A DNA stretch of 64,000 nucleotides from an uncultured Verrucomicrobiota bacterium (GTDB lineage: Bacteria > Verrucomicrobiota > Kiritimatiellia > SS1-B-03-39 > UBA6053). A model generated the notes under the pieces. It had not been told where the DNA came from. It saw nothing but the letters and a program-made list of their open reading frames with translations, and ran no database searches. Made by a program: the position numbers and the translations under genes. The stretch is from assembly GCA_937127435.1 (NCBI GenBank), contig CAKZLZ010000124.1, positions 1-64,000 on the forward strand. Reading direction: 5' to 3'. Positions 7,628-16,378 of this stretch are shown one piece after another (within the stretch, counting starts at the first letter, position 1; every line of letters starts with the position of its first letter).

Positions 7628-9847
7628 ATGGCAAACGATGGCGATTTAATAACAACGATTGATTTGGAAGATGTGGCTCAGTTGCTACAGGAGGATCCTG
7701 TACTGAAACAGGAGGTCCGCAATAATTTGGGACCGGAGGCGGAAGCCTGCCTTCAGGAAATAGAAATGCATCTGCCTGTACACGAAGAGGCAGGTTTTAG
7801 GGCGCCGCCTCCTGACGTGGACAAAACCCTGCCGGAGATCGTCCTGCTGCATGGGATTACTGATTCGCACTTGGCAGATGTATCAGGAAGACGCCCTGAC
7901 CGGATCTGGTTCAGCATGCGAGAGCTGATGTTTGGTCGGTTTACCCGGAGTTTGCCGCTTCAGGAAGATGGGTTTAGCGATCTGCCTGGTTTTGAGTTTC
8001 AGCCTGATGGACACAAAAAGAAAAAATATGATCCGGCTTTAAAAAATTGGAGGAATAATGGCTTTGCGACACACGTATTCTGTTACGACTGGAGACGGAG
8101 TGTTCAGGATTGCGCTGACAACCTTCATACTTTTTTGAACACACTCGAGACCCAAAATGAAAACGGAAGGATTATGCTGGTGTGTCATTCCATGGGTGGT
8201 TTGGTGGCATCTGCTTATGCCGCTAGCTATCCAGAATGGAAAGAGAAAATCGCATCTTGTGTCTTTGTCGGCTCCCCTCTCGGAGGCTCGTTTAGTGTCG
8301 CGCAAGCCATCCTCGGAAAATCACCCGCATTTGCGAAAATGGATAAATTTTCACTGACCGAAAATATGCTGCACTTTCAGGAAATGGCCGCGACCTTTCG
8401 TGGGCTGATTGACATGCTCCCCAATCCGGACGTCATCAACGGGGTCACGGACTTGTATACGCAAGACGGGTGGCCAGGAGAAGTAAAGCCGAAACAGGAA
8501 TGGCTGGATCAGAGCCGTGTACTGAAAGAGACTCTCTGGAACAGTCCGTTGCATGCACGTTCAACCCATTTGGTTGCCCAAAAAGTCGAGACGGTGGCTG
8601 ATATGCCTTGGAATGCCACGGGTACTGATCGGAATGCATCTGTGGTGAGCATGGAAGGAGATGGCGCGGTATTAACGAAATCCTCACTGGCCCCAGGAAT
8701 CACAGCATCATATTTATTAAGTCAGGGCACACACGGCATGCTGTGTACCGAGCTTGAAGTCATCGAAGCCGTGAAACGGATTGGCCGCGGAGAAGATCCA
8801 GAATTGAGCCCCATCTCAGTAGCCGACATCACGGGAGAAACCCAAAACACAGATCAAGGAGCTGCATTTGTCGCTGATACACATATCCCCGACGACGTCA
8901 CAATGGAAATAGGCAAACATTTCATGTCCGATGACGCGATAGCGCTTCTGCTGGATGAACATCCCGATACCCATGGTCTCAGCTTTGACAGGAAGGCCCT
9001 AAAACAAGCGGAATTTTCCTGGCAAAATGCTCTTTCCATGGCGCTGGCCAGCCGCCTCGCATATGGAGACGAAGATAAACAAATCTCCACAGGAAAAAAT
9101 GGGTGGGGATTTGATGAGCTCATTTCCTTTGACCATAAAGATTCACAGGGTTTCGTGGCCTGGGACGATCAAGTTGTGGTGCTCAGCTTTCGAGGTACTG
9201 AACAAAACCTCAAAGATTGGATGCGTAACCTCAAAATTGCGGATAAGAACTGGCCCCCATACGGGGAGGTGCACTCAGGCTTCCTCAAAGGATACTATGT
9301 GGTCGAAAACGAAATCAAGGACGCCCTCGAGGCCGCCGATGCATGCAATAAACGTCTCTGGATCACGGGCCATAGCCTTGGCGGTGCCCTTGCGACTATC
9401 GCAGGTGCAGCTTTATACACTGAATACAAACCGACTGGTATTTTCACCTACGGTCAGCCAAAGCTCGCCAAGGCGGAATTGAAAGCTTTATATCAAAAGG
9501 AGGGTGCTCCACGATTCTACCGCTTTGTAAACCATCAGGACGTCGTCACCCGCATTCCGCCATTCTACAAACATGTGGGAGTTAAATACTGTTTTGATGG
9601 TGACGGCAACTATGTGGATCCAGCAGCAGGTTTCGCAGATCCGGCTTTATTGCAGGAAGAAAACGAACTCTCTGAAGTGCAATTCGAAGAAATGCAGGAA
9701 CGGCTGGATCAGGAACTGGAGAACCCTCCCGCCCCCGGTGCATTTGTGGATCCCAACGCAGCACTGTTCGGACTCAGTGTTGGAGACCACTCCATTCAAA
9801 AGCAATACATTCCAATCATTGCCAAAATTGTATCCCAACAACTTTAA
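7628..9847 (+). CDS. Double lipase: PGAP1/LCAT-like hydrolase plus class 3 lipase
   Basis: 739 residues with two separate alpha/beta-hydrolase domains. The N-terminal one (about 65-400) opens with LPEIVLLHGITD and has the nucleophile elbow CHSMGG at Ser188, like PGAP1/LCAT-type lipases. The C-terminal one (about 470-660) is a class 3 lipase (PF01764): VVVLSFRGTEQNLKDW, VHSGFLKGY, elbow GHSLGGA with Ser583, YGQPKL, and VNHQDVVTRIPP carrying the catalytic Asp. A roughly 90-residue acidic linker joins them. No signal peptide or membrane helix is seen, so it should act in the cytosol, plausibly on membrane phospholipids as a toxic effector (inference). First gene of a tight four-gene plus-strand operon, with a good ribosome-binding site. 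Confidence 0.9.
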   Translation: MANDGDLITTIDLEDVAQLLQEDPVLKQEVRNNLGPEAEACLQEIEMHLPVHEEAGFRAPPPDVDKTLPEIVLLHGITDSHLADVSGRRPDRIWFSMRELMFGRFTRSLPLQEDGFSDLPGFEFQPDGHKKKKYDPALKNWRNNGFATHVFCYDWRRSVQDCADNLHTFLNTLETQNENGRIMLVCHSMGGLVASAYAASYPEWKEKIASCVFVGSPLGGSFSVAQAILGKSPAFAKMDKFSLTENMLHFQEMAATFRGLIDMLPNPDVINGVTDLYTQDGWPGEVKPKQEWLDQSRVLKETLWNSPLHARSTHLVAQKVETVADMPWNATGTDRNASVVSMEGDGAVLTKSSLAPGITASYLLSQGTHGMLCTELEVIEAVKRIGRGEDPELSPISVADITGETQNTDQGAAFVADTHIPDDVTMEIGKHFMSDDAIALLLDEHPDTHGLSFDRKALKQAEFSWQNALSMALASRLAYGDEDKQISTGKNGWGFDELISFDHKDSQGFVAWDDQVVVLSFRGTEQNLKDWMRNLKIADKNWPPYGEVHSGFLKGYYVVENEIKDALEAADACNKRLWITGHSLGGALATIAGAALYTEYKPTGIFTYGQPKLAKAELKALYQKEGAPRFYRFVNHQDVVTRIPPFYKHVGVKYCFDGDGNYVDPAAGFADPALLQEENELSEVQFEEMQERLDQELENPPAPGAFVDPNAALFGLSVGDHSIQKQYIPIIAKIVSQQL

Positions 9848-9858
9848 GGAAACTGATC

Positions 9859-10650
9859 ATGGATGCTATCACTCTCGCCCAGAAAATTGCAGCTATCTCT
9901 CCGTCATTTTCACTAAATGATGGGTCACGTGTTTATATCGTAGAACGGGACCTTCAGGTTAGGGAGGCAGACCTGCTTGCCTATGCCCGTTCCATAGTGG
10001 AAGTCCAGCATGAGGTATCGAAAGAGGACGCTGCACCGGAGCGTCTTACGGTCGCGACCATCGATGGAAAACCCGTTCGATGGGCGCCGGGGACGCGACT
10101 GACATGGTGGATCGACCTTGATAGTTTTGGCAACGAAGAGTGGGCGAACGCAGCCCATTCCTTCGTCACCAAGGCAACCCAAGACTGGAACCAAGTTGCA
10201 GAGGATAAAGCGGATATCTGTTTTGAAGAATCCAACACCCAAAACAACGCAGTGTTTTCGGTAAAATTCGAAGACTTTGCGCAGTTCGGGCTGATTGCAG
10301 TTGCGTTTTTCCCACAGGATCCGGTCGAACTACGTAGTGTACGAATTGGCCCCATGGCATTTGAAGAGGATCTGTCCTTTGATCCCATCGGAGTTCTCCG
10401 GCACGAACTTGGCCATGTGCTGGGATTTCGGCATGAACACATCCGACATCCGGAACTACAACACATGGAAGCGTGGACAACAGGAAACATGAGTGCAGAA
10501 GCACTCACGGACTTGGATACCGAATCGGTTATGCACTATCTGGTTGGTGGATACGGGGACCCCGAGCTGCGTATTACAGAGCTTGACCGAAAAGGCCTGA
10601 TCTCTCTCTATACCAAGCCCGATGATGCGGTAAAACAGTACCACCCGTGA
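9859..10650 (+). CDS. Metzincin-type zinc protease (ZnMc, M12-like)
   Basis: 263 residues. The zinc site is HELGHVLGFRH with His182, Glu183, His186 and His192, followed by ESVMHYLVGG, the Met-turn-like segment, so this is a metzincin of the astacin/matrixin kind. The C-terminus ITELDRKGLISLY also matches that group. No signal peptide is present, which is unusual for metzincins and points to cytosolic action. A paralogue at 19400-20218 shares the zinc site and the preceding AAFFP/VAFFP and VGVLRHELGH segments. It starts 11 nt after the lipase and overlaps the next gene by 4 nt. Substrate unknown; processing of an operon partner or of a target is inference. Confidence 0.88.
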   Translation: MDAITLAQKIAAISPSFSLNDGSRVYIVERDLQVREADLLAYARSIVEVQHEVSKEDAAPERLTVATIDGKPVRWAPGTRLTWWIDLDSFGNEEWANAAHSFVTKATQDWNQVAEDKADICFEESNTQNNAVFSVKFEDFAQFGLIAVAFFPQDPVELRSVRIGPMAFEEDLSFDPIGVLRHELGHVLGFRHEHIRHPELQHMEAWTTGNMSAEALTDLDTESVMHYLVGGYGDPELRITELDRKGLISLYTKPDDAVKQYHP

Positions 10651-12437
10651 ATAACTCCATTCATCCGGGATTACAACACGCCCAAGGCACCGTTACAAGG
10701 GCCAGAGAGATCCTTGCCCATCTGACTGCCGGGGAAGGAATTCGTGATATATCCGTACACCCCCGAATCGCGGAACAACTGACCCAATACCTTGAGGGTC
10801 ATATCAGTGAGTTGGAAAGCACGTTGGCCATGGAAAAGCAATCTCCCTCCCCCTTGAACCGCAATATCACCATCGCCAGACAGGAGGCCGTTTCCAAAGC
10901 TGTTGAATTTGTGGAGCAGTCATTTTTGGCTCCACGCCGGGGACAACAAAACTCCTGGATACTCGAGGCTGCGGACCGAATCTGTATGTCAGGCTTTCGT
11001 AAGTTTATCCCAGACGATCATACACAGTCACCCTCCGGTCCTTTGGTGGCCATTGAAAACAGCTTGTCACCCGCAGTATGGTCGCCGGATGCCGAACTTC
11101 CGATTCCTTCTCTATTCGACCTGACCCCTAATCGTATTGTGCGAAGTACCCAATCAAATTTAAATGGGTTGCCGGATTTACCAAACTTTCCGTTGGTCTG
11201 TTTACCTTCCGATCTCTTGAAGCAACCCGGTTACCTTGCACTTTTAAACCACGAGATTGGTCACGCCGTCGATGCATATTTGGATCTTACCGGCAACTTC
11301 ATTACGAAAATAAAAGGGACAGAACACGAGGAGTTCTGGCATACTTGGGCAAGAGAACTGGTGGCGGATGCGGTCGGCATAGCACTGTCCGGGCCAGGAT
11401 TCCTGCTGGCCTTTTCCTCCTATGCTCGAACCCGTGAGATCTCCGACGAGATCAGCTCCAGTCATGGATATCCCGGCCTGAATTTGCGCCTGTGGTTTCA
11501 GCACCGGATGCTGGAGAGCATCTCTCCAGAGTATAAAAACACCTGGCCCCCTCTGCAGTCTCTCGTTTCGAAACTTCGTGACCGACCGTTTGGCAGCAGC
11601 ATTGCGCAGCACCTTCAAGATGAGTTTGACGAGTCCATCTGTCTGGAATTGATGTCGAGTATTGGGAAAGATTTTGATCAAGTCCAAGCTTCCTGGGGAA
11701 TGCTTGATGAGTTCCGTACATCAGGCCAAACATCGTGGAATGAAGAATGCCCGATGCACCTCCTCCCTTCTGCTTTAATGGATTTACAGGTAACAGATAC
11801 AGAGAAAGCGATGAACCTGCTCAAGCAAATACTTGGGCCGAATGCAGAGAACCGTCCGGAATGGACCGGTCAACAAATCTATCAACCATCTTTACGGCCC
11901 ACCTTCCTTGAAGGAGAACAACGAATCAAAGTTCCCCCGGAGAATTTGCTTATCTACTATGATCACATTTCATTTATCGGGGCCACCAACGGTCAACTTT
12001 TTGAAAAACTTCAAAAGGCTCTCGAGCTTCGGAGAAAAAAACCTTGGTCGCAAATAGAAATATTCTTTGGAGATGACAGCCTGTTGGGACTCGTCGAACG
12101 AAACGATATTGAGGACACGATCCGTGAGCGTGACGAGGCAATGGGTCAACTGACTGCGTATCTTCAAACTGGGTGTGTTACAGAAAAATGGTGCCTGTAC
12201 AGCTTCAGAGGTACCGCTGTTTTTTCATCCTACTGGGATTGGAACCATCCAGGTGGGCGCATTCACGTGAGCGCCCAGCTTATGGGTACCAATATCCGCA
12301 GTTGTCCATCCGTCGATTACGTATGGAACGATCACTTGCCAACCCGTGCATACCAACAGCTTCGAGAGCATCTAACCCAACTTCGAACGTCCGCCACAGT
12401 ACTAAAAGATAGTGGTCAGGAACCGAATTACCTATAG
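10647..12437 (+). CDS. Gluzincin-like metalloprotease with unassigned C-terminal region
   Basis: 596 residues starting at a GTG that overlaps the stop of the upstream protease gene (GTGA). The centre holds a second kind of zinc-protease signature: HEIGHAVD (His202, Glu203, His206) and, 31 residues on, ARELVADAVG with Glu237 as third ligand, an arrangement seen in gluzincins such as M48-type proteases. The first 150 residues contain a helical segment with no recognised domain, and residues 280-596 are unassigned. No transmembrane helix was noticed, unlike typical M48 enzymes. Its place between ZnMc and DUF4062 genes makes it a core part of this operon. Confidence 0.7.
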   Translation: MNNSIHPGLQHAQGTVTRAREILAHLTAGEGIRDISVHPRIAEQLTQYLEGHISELESTLAMEKQSPSPLNRNITIARQEAVSKAVEFVEQSFLAPRRGQQNSWILEAADRICMSGFRKFIPDDHTQSPSGPLVAIENSLSPAVWSPDAELPIPSLFDLTPNRIVRSTQSNLNGLPDLPNFPLVCLPSDLLKQPGYLALLNHEIGHAVDAYLDLTGNFITKIKGTEHEEFWHTWARELVADAVGIALSGPGFLLAFSSYARTREISDEISSSHGYPGLNLRLWFQHRMLESISPEYKNTWPPLQSLVSKLRDRPFGSSIAQHLQDEFDESICLELMSSIGKDFDQVQASWGMLDEFRTSGQTSWNEECPMHLLPSALMDLQVTDTEKAMNLLKQILGPNAENRPEWTGQQIYQPSLRPTFLEGEQRIKVPPENLLIYYDHISFIGATNGQLFEKLQKALELRRKKPWSQIEIFFGDDSLLGLVERNDIEDTIRERDEAMGQLTAYLQTGCVTEKWCLYSFRGTAVFSSYWDWNHPGGRIHVSAQLMGTNIRSCPSVDYVWNDHLPTRAYQQLREHLTQLRTSATVLKDSGQEPNYL

Positions 12438-12454
12438 CCAAGACAGGAGTAATT

Positions 12455-13594
12455 ATGTCTACATTTTTCGCCCATGAACCCATCACCATCATGCTGTCCA
12501 GCCGGTGTAGCGATAAGGTGTCCTACCAGGGAAAAGATCAGACGCTGGACAAAATCAGGGTAGCCATAAAGAAGAAACTGGAAGGTATTCGGCTTGGAGA
12601 GATGCCGGTGTTTGAGGTGTGGATCCATGAAGATGAATCCGCCACATCAGGGGACACTACCACTTGGGATACCTGTATGCAAAAGGCCCGCCAGTGTGAT
12701 CTGTTCCTTATGCTCTATAACGGAAACGCAGGCTGGCATGGGTCGCCGGACCCTCAACGGGATGCAGTGGGGATTTGCCACGAAGAATTTATTACAGCCC
12801 ACAACCAGGCCCCCGCAAAAGTCCGGGTGATCCAGTTCCCCGAAATCACAACCAAGCCAAATTCACCAGATGCCAGATTCCAACGATACGTACAAAATCA
12901 GAAGAAACCTGCACCTCAGGTAAAGACGGGAGAAGAAGCTATCAATAAAACTGTGGAAGCCGCTATAAGTGCATTACTCAGCATGGCCAAAGCTGGAGTG
13001 GGCGTCAGCAGCAAAGGAAGTTACTTCAGCGGTGAAGCGCTTTCATGGTCCCGCCTTGACTATGCGGGCAGAAGGGAAATGACCCGGAAAACCGTTCTCG
13101 ATTTTATGCGTGCCCTTTCGCCTCAAACCAAGGGAACCTTGCCGGAGCATACCGCAACTCTAAAACTGGAAGATTCCCAAGTTGCATTCCGTTGCGATTG
13201 TATCCCCGCGTCATTCGGTACCGCTGCGGCACGGGAACTGGTAGGTCAACCCTTTCTGCATGATCATGAATATTGTGCCAACCTTCAAAAGAGTATCGCA
13301 GGCCCAGTCCACCTTATCGCCTGTCAAAAGACCGTATCCGAGAACCAGGCCCTCAAACAATTGGGTTTCCCGGATGCGTTGGTCGTATCAGCTCCGTTCG
13401 GCATCTATGTCGCTGATAACGTTCAGAAAATTCAAATGGTGTTCATCGCCAATTGCCGCGACGAAACCACAACCCGCCGTGGAACCCAACGTTTTATCCA
13501 CTGGCTGCTGGAAGAGGGCGAAGATAAGAATCTAGCTGCACGCGCGGTATCGCGTCGGAAAATAAGTAACCTAATAGCAAATGAACTTTTTTAA
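12455..13594 (+). CDS. DUF4062-like (TIR-related) protein
   Basis: 379 residues. The N-terminal 130 residues fit DUF4062: a first strand ITIMLSSRCSDKV, the segment FEVWIHEDESATSGD, then KARQCDLFLMLYNGNAGW and ICHEEFITA. DUF4062 is usually grouped with the TIR-like fold and acts as the signalling or partner-binding head of conflict proteins (family knowledge). The remaining 250 residues are unassigned and show no NTPase motif, so this is not a STAND ATPase. AGGAG precedes the ATG by 7 nt. It is the last gene of the four-gene lipase/protease operon and may be its sensor or adaptor (inference). Confidence 0.72.
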   Translation: MSTFFAHEPITIMLSSRCSDKVSYQGKDQTLDKIRVAIKKKLEGIRLGEMPVFEVWIHEDESATSGDTTTWDTCMQKARQCDLFLMLYNGNAGWHGSPDPQRDAVGICHEEFITAHNQAPAKVRVIQFPEITTKPNSPDARFQRYVQNQKKPAPQVKTGEEAINKTVEAAISALLSMAKAGVGVSSKGSYFSGEALSWSRLDYAGRREMTRKTVLDFMRALSPQTKGTLPEHTATLKLEDSQVAFRCDCIPASFGTAAARELVGQPFLHDHEYCANLQKSIAGPVHLIACQKTVSENQALKQLGFPDALVVSAPFGIYVADNVQKIQMVFIANCRDETTTRRGTQRFIHWLLEEGEDKNLAARAVSRRKISNLIANELF

Positions 13595-13709
13595 GCCGAT
13601 ATAAGTGGTAATAAAACCCAATCCGTAAAAACCACAACTACTCTATCCTAGATTAGAGGTAAAATTATAGATTAGTTTTTATTACAAATAAAGAATAAAA
13701 ATATCGGAA

Positions 13710-15917
13710 TCAGTCTTCGATTTCCTCATCCTTAAAAAAATTCAGCATTTTATTAAGTCCATATTCCGGATGCTTTGAAATCGCACCCTTACCGGAAGTC
13801 CCCGGAATAATGAATCCGTTATGCAAACTATGATACCATATATATTCATCCATCATAGTCATAATAGAATTTATATTCTTAGCAGGTGTATAATCAACCA
13901 TCTCATCTTTGTCTGAATAAAGTAATTTAATTTCAACACCCATTTCCTTCAACAAAAGTAGACAGTTCCTGAAGTATGAGAAATCGCTTGTACCTTTACC
14001 TCGATGAAGAAAATCAAATAGATGCCATGGGTTCGCCGTTTTACCAAAATAAGTACGACTATTTACATCTTGAGGTGTGTTTATTTTTTCATATGTATGA
14101 TGCTCAGGTAACATAGAAATAAACCTAGTATAGAGAGGACTGTCACTAAATGAATCAATAGATCTATACAAATCAATTGCGGGGCTTAGCAGGCACAGCT
14201 TTAACCTGCTCCCCAAATTTCCATCATTGTCTTCTAGAAGTTTTGCAAGTGCAGAAACACCGATAAAAGCATTAATTGATGTAAAACACATACCTATACG
14301 TTCGTGGTCTGAGAATTTTAAAATATATTTTAAAGTATTAAATATTTTAAATTCCGCTGATGAAAAAGTTTCAGATGTAGGGATTCTTGAATACTGAATA
14401 TCGTATATACCCCAACCAGCATTTCTTAGGCAATCATTTATACCTTTTGCTTCAGTATACCAGTTATGATAACCCCATGGACCCAACCAAATAAATGGGG
14501 GTTCCGTGTTTTTATCAATGTCGAAAAGATCATTCAGGCCAATGTCTGAAATGACTCTAGCGTATACAGAGGAATCAGATGAAGGAATACTATTTTTGTT
14601 ATGAAAACTTAATTTTTCGGAGCGATGATTCTTAAAGACTACAGGATCATCTATTTCAACAGAAATATTTTCACAAAATGGATCTTTTGGAAAAAAAGAT
14701 CTATTTAGAATCTTTTCATGATCCTTTTTAGGCACACTGTAAATGCTCAATACTTTATTAACGTCAACCTTCTCAGCACTCAGAAATGAGACAATTCTTT
14801 TAGGATCAAAAAATCTTTTTTCCGCAGATTCTATAGCCGCTTTGGCATGGTCTAACAATTTATCACATACATTTGCATCCAAAGTACGCCCAAAATGAAG
14901 ATATTCAAATTGTAAAAACCCTTCTTCCTCGGCGATCAAACGTGCAAAAGGCAAAGCCTTTGGGAATATATAAGATATGCAGGCATCATCATCAGATGCA
15001 GGTTCGAATAACCCATAAGATGTTGGAGCTTCACCCAATACTGACTTAATTACATATATTTTTATTTTATTATTATTTTTCTCAAATAACTCCAAGGTGG
15101 ATTCATCTGAATTTTCTTGTTGAAGAAGTATCTCTTCCATTCTAAGAAACATATTTTCTGGTAAAATCAAATTCAATACTTTTGCATTACTGACTATTTT
15201 CTCCCAAAATATTCGGTTGTTTAGAGTCTGTAACTCAATATTGTATATGTATACATTTCCCACCTCTCCCGAAGTAACGTAATGTCTAAGGCAGCTTCCA
15301 ATATCCTGAAGAAGGTTTTGAAACTTACCGGCAGCAAGTATATTTTGAGGGGCACTTGATGTTTCAATAATATTAACTAGTTCATCTATCAATCCAATAT
15401 TGGTTTGTGTCGTCCCCTTATCACAAGATTCAGAAACCCAATTGTTGAATTTTTCAAGAGGCTTACCTCGCAATTCTGTTTCACCATTTATACTTGCGCA
15501 AATATCTCTCAGTTTCTGGATTAACGAGTCGGAATCACCACTTTGTAAAGTTATATGTTGCAAAGAGCTCATTGTATCAGGAACTTGTACTTTTCCTACA
15601 CATACACAATGGCCTCTTGAGTTACTTCCAGCAAGATACCCGAATTCATATTGCACCCACGGCCTCTCAATGTTATACTTCGATACAACTGACAAAAAAT
15701 GAGAGCTCTCCCGCATAGCCCCAAGAATATTTTCTCTCCAGTCGTCCCCCCCCATCACAGCATTCTCTGCCAAGTAACATCCACCAGAATCTATAAGCTC
15801 AATAAAATCAATCATTTTGATCAACTGAACTGCGAGATTTTTTTCATCTTCTCCTGAGTAACTGACGAACAGTTTGCATTTTTTGCTTTCAGATGAATGG
15901 TGGTTTTCTTGATTCAT
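13710..15917 (-). CDS. TIR domain fused to an alpha/beta-hydrolase-like region
   Basis: 735 residues. The TIR spans about 14-125: KLFVSYSGEDEKNLAVQL, GGDDWRENI, and RPWVQYEFGY with Glu91 at the catalytic site. Residues 130-465 are unassigned. The C-terminal 265 residues read like an alpha/beta hydrolase: FIWLGPWGYHNW, an elbow-like IGMCFTSINAF, LCLLSPAID, LLYSDKDEMVDY (acid site) and YHSLHNGF (His site). The elbow lacks the flanking glycines of GxSxG, so catalysis is doubtful. Base composition is clearly more AT-rich than the neighbours and the gene has AT-rich flanks, suggesting separate acquisition. It converges on the DUF4062 gene and appears to be a single-gene unit. Confidence 0.75.
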   Translation of the reverse strand: MNQENHHSSESKKCKLFVSYSGEDEKNLAVQLIKMIDFIELIDSGGCYLAENAVMGGDDWRENILGAMRESSHFLSVVSKYNIERPWVQYEFGYLAGSNSRGHCVCVGKVQVPDTMSSLQHITLQSGDSDSLIQKLRDICASINGETELRGKPLEKFNNWVSESCDKGTTQTNIGLIDELVNIIETSSAPQNILAAGKFQNLLQDIGSCLRHYVTSGEVGNVYIYNIELQTLNNRIFWEKIVSNAKVLNLILPENMFLRMEEILLQQENSDESTLELFEKNNNKIKIYVIKSVLGEAPTSYGLFEPASDDDACISYIFPKALPFARLIAEEEGFLQFEYLHFGRTLDANVCDKLLDHAKAAIESAEKRFFDPKRIVSFLSAEKVDVNKVLSIYSVPKKDHEKILNRSFFPKDPFCENISVEIDDPVVFKNHRSEKLSFHNKNSIPSSDSSVYARVISDIGLNDLFDIDKNTEPPFIWLGPWGYHNWYTEAKGINDCLRNAGWGIYDIQYSRIPTSETFSSAEFKIFNTLKYILKFSDHERIGMCFTSINAFIGVSALAKLLEDNDGNLGSRLKLCLLSPAIDLYRSIDSFSDSPLYTRFISMLPEHHTYEKINTPQDVNSRTYFGKTANPWHLFDFLHRGKGTSDFSYFRNCLLLLKEMGVEIKLLYSDKDEMVDYTPAKNINSIMTMMDEYIWYHSLHNGFIIPGTSGKGAISKHPEYGLNKMLNFFKDEEIED

Positions 15918-16378
15918 TTTATTTTTTTCTCTATATTATCAATATTTTCAACTATTTATATTGAATTTATTTCAAATTTCACATCAAGCATTAAATATTA
16001 ATACTTATACGTTAAGTAATGGTTTATTGGTTTTATTAATGACAACAACTTGCAAGAGCCCACAAGGGTGCCTACAATGGGTATATTGGAAAGTAGATCA
16101 TAAATCGAATAAGGCTCATGAAGTAGATGAATAATATTGCATTAAAAAACTATATTCATCCTGTTACAGAATATTAAAGAAAAACAATTGGAGTTGGACC
16201 ATTCATTCGAAAATACGATAAGAATCTATAGAGGTTTGAAATTTGTAAACTTGAGAAATTGAAAGCTTCTAAAAAGAACAACTAACCAATCACAATATTA
16301 CGTTATAGTAAGCACATATTTAATGTCCCTGTTTTTTTTATTCATGAAAAGGCAATCAGTAATCCTTGGAGTAGAGAC
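15918..16378. other. AT-rich intergenic stretch without a gene
   Basis: 461 nt, very AT-rich, between the TIR-hydrolase start and the end of the TIR-WD40 gene. It should contain the promoter for the TIR-hydrolase gene and the terminator of the TIR-WD40 gene, but I see no clear -10/-35 pair, hairpin or open frame of note. The sharp composition change fits a junction between separately acquired modules. Confidence 0.4.

Noticed and set aside
13595..13709. Possible terminator between the convergent DUF4062 and TIR-hydrolase genes
   Set aside because: Only a weak 5-bp CTCTA/TAGAG dyad was found; AT-rich and not convincing.
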